In this document: in pieces, positions 60,490-64,000 of the stretch
Numbering within the stretch: the first letter of the stretch is position 1
How the letters are laid out: each line of letters opens with the position of its first letter
Source of the DNA: Corynebacterium yonathiae
GTDB taxonomy: Bacteria > Actinomycetota > Actinomycetes > Mycobacteriales > Mycobacteriaceae
Length of the DNA: 64,000 nt
Assembly: GCF_022288805.1 (NCBI RefSeq)
Contig: NZ_JAKOPM010000008.1
Span: 38,459 to 102,458 of the forward strand
Direction: 5' to 3'
The notes under the pieces: generated by a model
The model's input: only the letters and a program-made list of their open reading frames with translations
Databases searched by the model: none
What the model was told of the DNA's origin: nothing
Program-made: the position numbers and the translations under genes

Positions 60490-61863
60490 ATGTCTAAGGG
60501 CTACGCAGTTACCAACCCCGCCACAAATGAAGTGGTAGAAACCTTCGATACCTTTACCGATGAGCAGATCCAGGATGCACTAGCCAAGTCTCACGAGGCT
60601 TTTCAAACCTGGCGTAAGACCCCAATTGACGAGCGCGCCAAGATTGTCTCCCGTGCTGCTGAGCTCTTTAAGGAGCGTAAGAGCGAACTAGCCAAGATTG
60701 AGGCCCAGGAAATGGGCAAGGCGACCCCGGAAGGGGAGTGGGAAATCAACTTCTCTGGCGATATCTTGCAGTTTTATGCGGATAACGCGGCAGAGCACAA
60801 TAAAGACAAGCCAGTCGATGTACCCGGCGGAAAGGCCGTGGTTCGCCGCCTTCCCGTTGGCACGCTCCTGGGCATCATGCCGTGGAACTATCCCATCTAC
60901 CAGGTCGCCCGCTTTGCCGGACCTAACTTGATGAACGGCAATTGCATTTTGCTAAAGCATGCCGAAATTACCCCGAAGTCCGCCGCTGCTATCGAGGAGA
61001 TCTTCCGCGAGGCTGGCCTGCCCGAGGGAGTGTACATCAATATCTATGCCGATCATGACCAGATTGCGGACGTCATTGCTGATTCGCGCGTCCAGGGTGT
61101 TTCTCTCACTGGTTCTGAGCGTGCCGGCGCCGCCATTGCGGAAATCGCCGGCCGCAACCTTAAGAAGGCTGTGCTGGAGCTCGGCGGTACTGATCCGTAT
61201 ATTATTCTCGATTCCGCCGATGTCACTAAGGCGGCTGAGGAAGCCTGGGTCAAGCGCATCGAGAACGTCGGCCAGGCCTGCACCTCCAATAAGCGCATCA
61301 TCGTCATGGAGGATATCTACGACGAGTTTGTTGATGAAATGGTGCGCATCGCCGAGGGAATGGCACAAGGTGATCCTTCCAGCCCAGCGGATAACCAGTA
61401 CTACCCAATGTCCTCGCGCAGCGCCGCAGAGAACCTAGACAAGCAGGTCCAGCGCGCCGTGGACAATGGCGCCACCATCCGTACCGGTGGCGAGCTGCAT
61501 GAAACCGCGGCCTATTACACGCCAACCGTGCTTACCGACGTCCCCGTAGGCTCCGACTCCTACTATGAGGAGTTCTTCGGCCCTGTGGCCGAAATTTATA
61601 AGGTCTCCTCCGAAAAAGAAGCAGTGGAGCTAGCCAATAACTCCAACTACGGTCTGGGCGGCGCCGTCTTCTCTGAGGACACCGAGCGTGCCACCAACGT
61701 GGCTGACCAGATCGATACCGGAATGATTCACGTCAACCTGGGACAGTACTTCTCCCCAGTGCTGCCTTTCGGTGGCATCAAGAATTCCGGCTATGGCCGT
61801 GAACTTTCTGTCTTCGCCCTAGACGAGTTCGTGAACAAGCAGTACCTGTACATCAACGACTAG
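60490..61863 (+). CDS. Aldehyde dehydrogenase (succinate-semialdehyde dehydrogenase-like)
   Basis: This enzyme of about 457 residues oxidises an aldehyde to an acid with NAD(P)+. It has the MPWNYPIYQVARF segment, the catalytic glutamate in LELGGTDPYIIL and the catalytic cysteine in GQACTSNKR near residue 264. Length fits the short SSADH-like group. GGAAGGA precedes ATG 60490. Coming directly after two putative C=C-cleaving oxygenases, it would be suited to oxidise the aldehydes they release. Confidence 0.9.
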   Translation: MSKGYAVTNPATNEVVETFDTFTDEQIQDALAKSHEAFQTWRKTPIDERAKIVSRAAELFKERKSELAKIEAQEMGKATPEGEWEINFSGDILQFYADNAAEHNKDKPVDVPGGKAVVRRLPVGTLLGIMPWNYPIYQVARFAGPNLMNGNCILLKHAEITPKSAAAIEEIFREAGLPEGVYINIYADHDQIADVIADSRVQGVSLTGSERAGAAIAEIAGRNLKKAVLELGGTDPYIILDSADVTKAAEEAWVKRIENVGQACTSNKRIIVMEDIYDEFVDEMVRIAEGMAQGDPSSPADNQYYPMSSRSAAENLDKQVQRAVDNGATIRTGGELHETAAYYTPTVLTDVPVGSDSYYEEFFGPVAEIYKVSSEKEAVELANNSNYGLGGAVFSEDTERATNVADQIDTGMIHVNLGQYFSPVLPFGGIKNSGYGRELSVFALDEFVNKQYLYIND

Positions 61864-61875
61864 GACAGAGTGGCG

Positions 61876-61900
61876 ACCGGCTAGCAATATGCTAGCCGGT
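61876..61900 (+). terminator. Hairpin after the aldehyde dehydrogenase gene
   Basis: ACCGGCTAGCA-ATA-TGCTAGCCGGT is a perfect 11-bp stem with a 3-base loop, 13 bases after the stop. The T run that follows is poor, but position and strength suggest the operon end. Confidence 0.7.
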
Positions 61901-61948
61901 ATTGCCGTTGCCGTTTAATCAGAATCTAACATTCGTAACTACCGAGCC

Positions 61949-61969
61949 TGACCCCCGGAAAGTAGACAC
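61949..61969 (+). repeat. Left terminal inverted repeat of the IS
   Basis: TGACCCCCGGAAAGTAGACA plus C. It pairs with 63222-63242 at 16 of 21 positions, with seven matches at the outer end and eight at the inner end. Confidence 0.8.
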
Positions 61970-61980
61970 GTCGGGGTTAG

Positions 61981-62856
61981 CTATGCTGCTTGGATCAGTG
62001 TAGCTGATGTGAGTGTTTCGAAGTCATCGGGAGCTAGAAGGTTGCACCAGGAGTGTCGTCTGCGCGTGTTGTAACGCATGCACCATCGAAAGTCTTCCTG
62101 CCGGCAGATAATGGGATTGTCAAAGACTTTCCGATCACGCAGCACTTCACGTTTTAAGGTGGCGTTAAATGACTCTGCCAGGGCATTATCGGCACTAGGT
62201 CCCACTGCACCCATGGATTGGCGCACACCAAGTTGGGCACAGTGGTCCCTAAACGCCTGTGAGGTGTGCACACTGCCATGATCAGAATGGAAAATTGCCC
62301 CTTTAAGGCTTCCGCGGACTTTGCTGGCATGAGACAAAGCTTCGATAGCCAGAGATACCCGCATGTGATCGGCTAGTGCATGGCCGACGAGCTTGCGCGA
62401 GTAGGCGTCAATGACCGTTGCAAGGTACATGTTCTTGCCACTCTTACACGGCAGGTAGGTGATGTCGCCTACATAGACGTGGTTCGGCCTGTTAGCGGTG
62501 AATTTACGGCCTACTAAATCTGGCATGACACGGTGACCAGGCTTGCGCCTAGTGGTGATGCATCGACGCCGTTTACTAAAGCCTTTTAACCCCATGGCTT
62601 TCATGATGCGTGCGACCTTCTTATGGTTGATCGGGCCGAGATCCGTATCGTCGTTGAGGCTTGCAGCGATGCGTTTAGCACCATAAAGCCCGTGCTCATC
62701 ATCGAAGGTGGTTGTGATTCTTGCACCAATAAGGGCATCAGAATACATCTTTAACCTGCGCTTTTCACGGGTTTGCACCCATTTATAAAACGAGGAACGG
62801 TTCAGCTTTAACACGCGGGACATCCGTGTGAGCCGAGTACTTGGTTCGGTGGTCAT
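61981..62856 (-). pseudogene. IS3-family transposase OrfB, frameshifted near its start
   Basis: The open part encodes 291 residues with the rve/DDE catalytic core: VYVGDITYLP, IFHSDHGSVHTS and ADNALAESFNATLKREV. The expected N-terminal start, RFQFFYDHRTKYSA, is present just upstream but in a different frame; removing one base in CACACGG near 62821-62830 would join it to MSRVLKLNRSSFYKW. The catalytic residues are intact, but a full OrfAB fusion protein cannot be made without two frame changes. Confidence 0.75.
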
Positions 62857-62874
62857 AGAAAAACTGGAAGCGGA

Positions 62875-63175
62875 TTACCAGCGTGTCTCTTCGGCAAGAT
62901 ACTTCGCGGCCTTGCGCAGGATGTCGCGTTCTTCGCGCAACTTTGCGTTTTCTTTTGTCTCACTGGCGGATTCGCTCAGAATCAGTCGTCGCCTGAGTTT
63001 TATCACGCATGTTTTTCGAGTGGGCACGTTTGCCGGTGCCGTACTGCTTAAGCCGGGAATAAAGTGAAGAACGATTGATTCCCAGCTCTGCTGCAGCCGT
63101 GTGAAGTGAGAGGTCCTCGTTGTTTTCGTAGAGGGCCACAGCATCACGTTTGAACTGTTCGGAGTACCTAGGCAT
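62875..63175 (-). pseudogene. IS3-family OrfA, frameshifted
   Basis: From ATG 63175 the frame gives MPRYSEQFKRDAVALYEN and the helix-turn-helix AAAELGINRSSLYSRLKQYG, then stops at TGA after SERIRQ (62960). The normal end of OrfA (KENAKLREERDILRKAAKYL) continues in another frame to 62875. Adding two bases at CAGTGAG would restore SERIRQ-L-E-TKENAKL, so a 2-base deletion (or a +1 shift) is the likely cause. Confidence 0.8.
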
Positions 63176-63221
63176 GGTGGTAGATTACCTTTCTTCCCAA
63201 CCCAACCGGGCTGGATATCAG

Positions 63222-63242
63222 GTGTCTACCAAACAGGGGTCA
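63222..63242 (-). repeat. Right terminal inverted repeat of the IS
   Basis: Read on the minus strand it begins TGACCCCTG and ends GGTAGACAC, matching the left repeat at 16 of 21 positions. Confidence 0.8.
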
Positions 63243-63244
63243 GG

Positions 63245-63736
63245 TCCCGAGCGCATTTGGGTGGAATGAAACAAGACTCCACCAATGCTTAGGATGCAAA
63301 CCTTGGTCGAAGGTGAAGAAAGTTGTAGGAGAAGTACCTGTCAGACGGAAAATTGCAAAAGGAAACAAGAGCTTAGAAACTAAGTCAGGACGCTACACCT
63401 GAAGCTCAAATGGGCATTTAGTTAAGTAGGCATTTCAGTCCTTGTATTCAGCGCTCTTTTTAATAAATGCTTCCAATCTCCCGTAGGGAATGTACGGCCA
63501 CACCGTAAGAGTTCAGCAGCAAAGCGCTCAGAATAGCTCTTTTGCATTTATATTTCATCGAAAATCTTCGCGTAATATTCGTCCATACAGGAAAGCGAGG
63601 CTTTTGAGTTTGTGCTCTGAGTCTAACTTTAAGATTCCCTTGTATACAGGGGATTTGTGTCTAAGACCCACTTCCGTATATAGTTAATTCTCGTTGCACG
63701 GAGAACGGTGAGTTCGAAGTGCTAGCAATAAAATAT
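63245..63736. other. Non-coding, AT-richer stretch between the IS and tRNA-Asn
   Basis: I see no supported gene in these 490 bases. Base composition is visibly more AT-rich than the rest of the window, and short open frames lack ribosome-binding sites and family features. TTGTGT and TATAGT with an 18-base spacer, near 63656-63685, could be the tRNA promoter. The region may be transferred or decayed DNA. Confidence 0.5.
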
Positions 63737-63809
63737 TCCTCCATAGCTCAGTTGGCAGAGCATTCGACTGTTAATCGAAGGGTCACTGGTTCGAGCCCAG
63801 TTGGAGGAG
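63737..63809 (+). tRNA. tRNA-Asn (anticodon GTT)
   Basis: A 73-base cloverleaf: acceptor arms TCCTCCA and TGGAGGA with discriminator G, D-arm GCTCAGTTGGCAGAGC, anticodon arm TTCGACTGTTAATCGAA with GTT, and T-arm CTGGTTCGAGCCCAG. CCA is not fully encoded (the next bases are CA). Confidence 0.96.
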
Positions 63810-63814
63810 CAGTT

Positions 63815-63850
63815 AGGGCCTGCTGTTTACAGTGGGCCCTGTTTTGTTTA
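63815..63850 (+). terminator. Terminator after tRNA-Asn
   Basis: AGGGCC and GGCCCT arms around an inner CTGTTTACAG hairpin are followed by GTTTTGTTT. Confidence 0.85.
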
Positions 63851-64000
63851 AACGACACTTGGGGATGCAGAAATTTTTAGGAATACCCAGAGGGGTAGCT
63901 TGCGGGTTAAGTAGCGAAATGGGGGGTTAAGGGTCAAAATGTGTGTCTGGCTCGGCGTGTCGCGGGGGTTAGATTTGGCCTTTTTGAATGCCGATTGAGT
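63851..64000. other. Non-coding end of window
   Basis: No gene or RNA is recognised in the last 150 bases. It may be an upstream region of a gene beyond the window. Confidence 0.5.

Larger units (their letters stand above)
61949..63242 (-). mobile_element. IS3-family insertion sequence, degenerate
   Basis: A 1294-bp element bounded by 21-bp terminal inverted repeats (16 of 21 matching, starting TGACCCC and ending in GTAGACAC), which extend two more bases outwards (CCTGACCCC). It carries orfA and orfB of an IS3-type transposase on the minus strand. Both frames appear disrupted. No clear 3-4 bp target duplication is seen next to the repeats. Confidence 0.85.

Noticed and set aside
63490..63687. 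65-codon plus-strand frame between the IS and the tRNA
   Set aside because: No ribosome-binding site, no recognisable features, and biased toward basic and Ser residues as expected from chance in AT-richer DNA.
1..64000. CRISPR array, rRNA operon or prophage
   Set aside because: No spaced direct repeats, no rRNA sequence and no phage structural genes were recognised in the window.

Overview
The window is about 64 kb of high-GC Gram-positive DNA whose gene order and protein families point to the genus Corynebacterium. Evidence for this includes aecD next to brnQ, hemW-hrcA-dnaJ-rsmE-phoH-ybeY, era-recO-uppS, an ArsR/Zur pair beside glyS, dgt-dnaG, frequent GTG and leaderless starts, and short overlaps between consecutive genes. 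The species cannot be fixed from sequence reading alone. Coding density is high, and most of the first 42 kb is ordinary core chromosome.

Layout. 0-16.7 kb: a small membrane protein, an LLM flavin oxidoreductase, brnQ, aecD, an ABC exporter, a lipoprotein with idi, a carboxylesterase, two tiny membrane proteins, malQ, fadD, an unrecognised cytoplasmic protein behind a perfect palindrome, and a secreted acidic surface protein whose collagen-like stalk and membrane anchor are cut off by an in-frame TAG. 16.7-26.3 kb: an AbiEi/DUF559-like protein, two CNNM/CBS membrane proteins, then the hemW to ybeY block. 26.3-29.1 kb: pdxY, formamidase (amiF) and a lipoprotein, lying between ybeY and era. 29.2-42.5 kb: era, recO, uppS, zur, an ArsR regulator, glyS, two small hypotheticals, a TPM-domain coiled-coil protein, a YdcF protein, dgt, a guanyl RNase with a barstar-like inhibitor, and dnaG.

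The last 20 kb is more accessory. 42.6-46.2 kb holds a possible 49-residue secreted peptide, a PAP2 acid phosphatase, a UDP-GlcNAc 2-epimerase gene broken by one TAG, and a DUF1707 protein. 46.2-55.1 kb looks like a 3-oxoacid-utilisation island: thiolase, a frameshifted IclR regulator, CoA-transferase A and B, an MHS-type transporter, and a three-gene biotin-dependent carboxylase. Two near-identical 15-bp palindromes and one half-like copy lie in front of its three promoters. 56.2-61.9 kb holds an FMN/2Fe-2S reductase divergent from two MpaB/Lcp-type oxygenases and an aldehyde dehydrogenase, possibly an undescribed oxidative-cleavage pathway. A degenerate IS3-family element (about 61.95-63.24 kb) and a tRNA-Asn close the window.

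Three genes (surface protein, epimerase, IclR regulator) are each interrupted by what looks like a one-base change with an otherwise intact frame downstream. These could be strain-specific decay or sequencing errors. No CRISPR array, rRNA or prophage was seen. All assignments come from reading sequence and motifs, without database searches.
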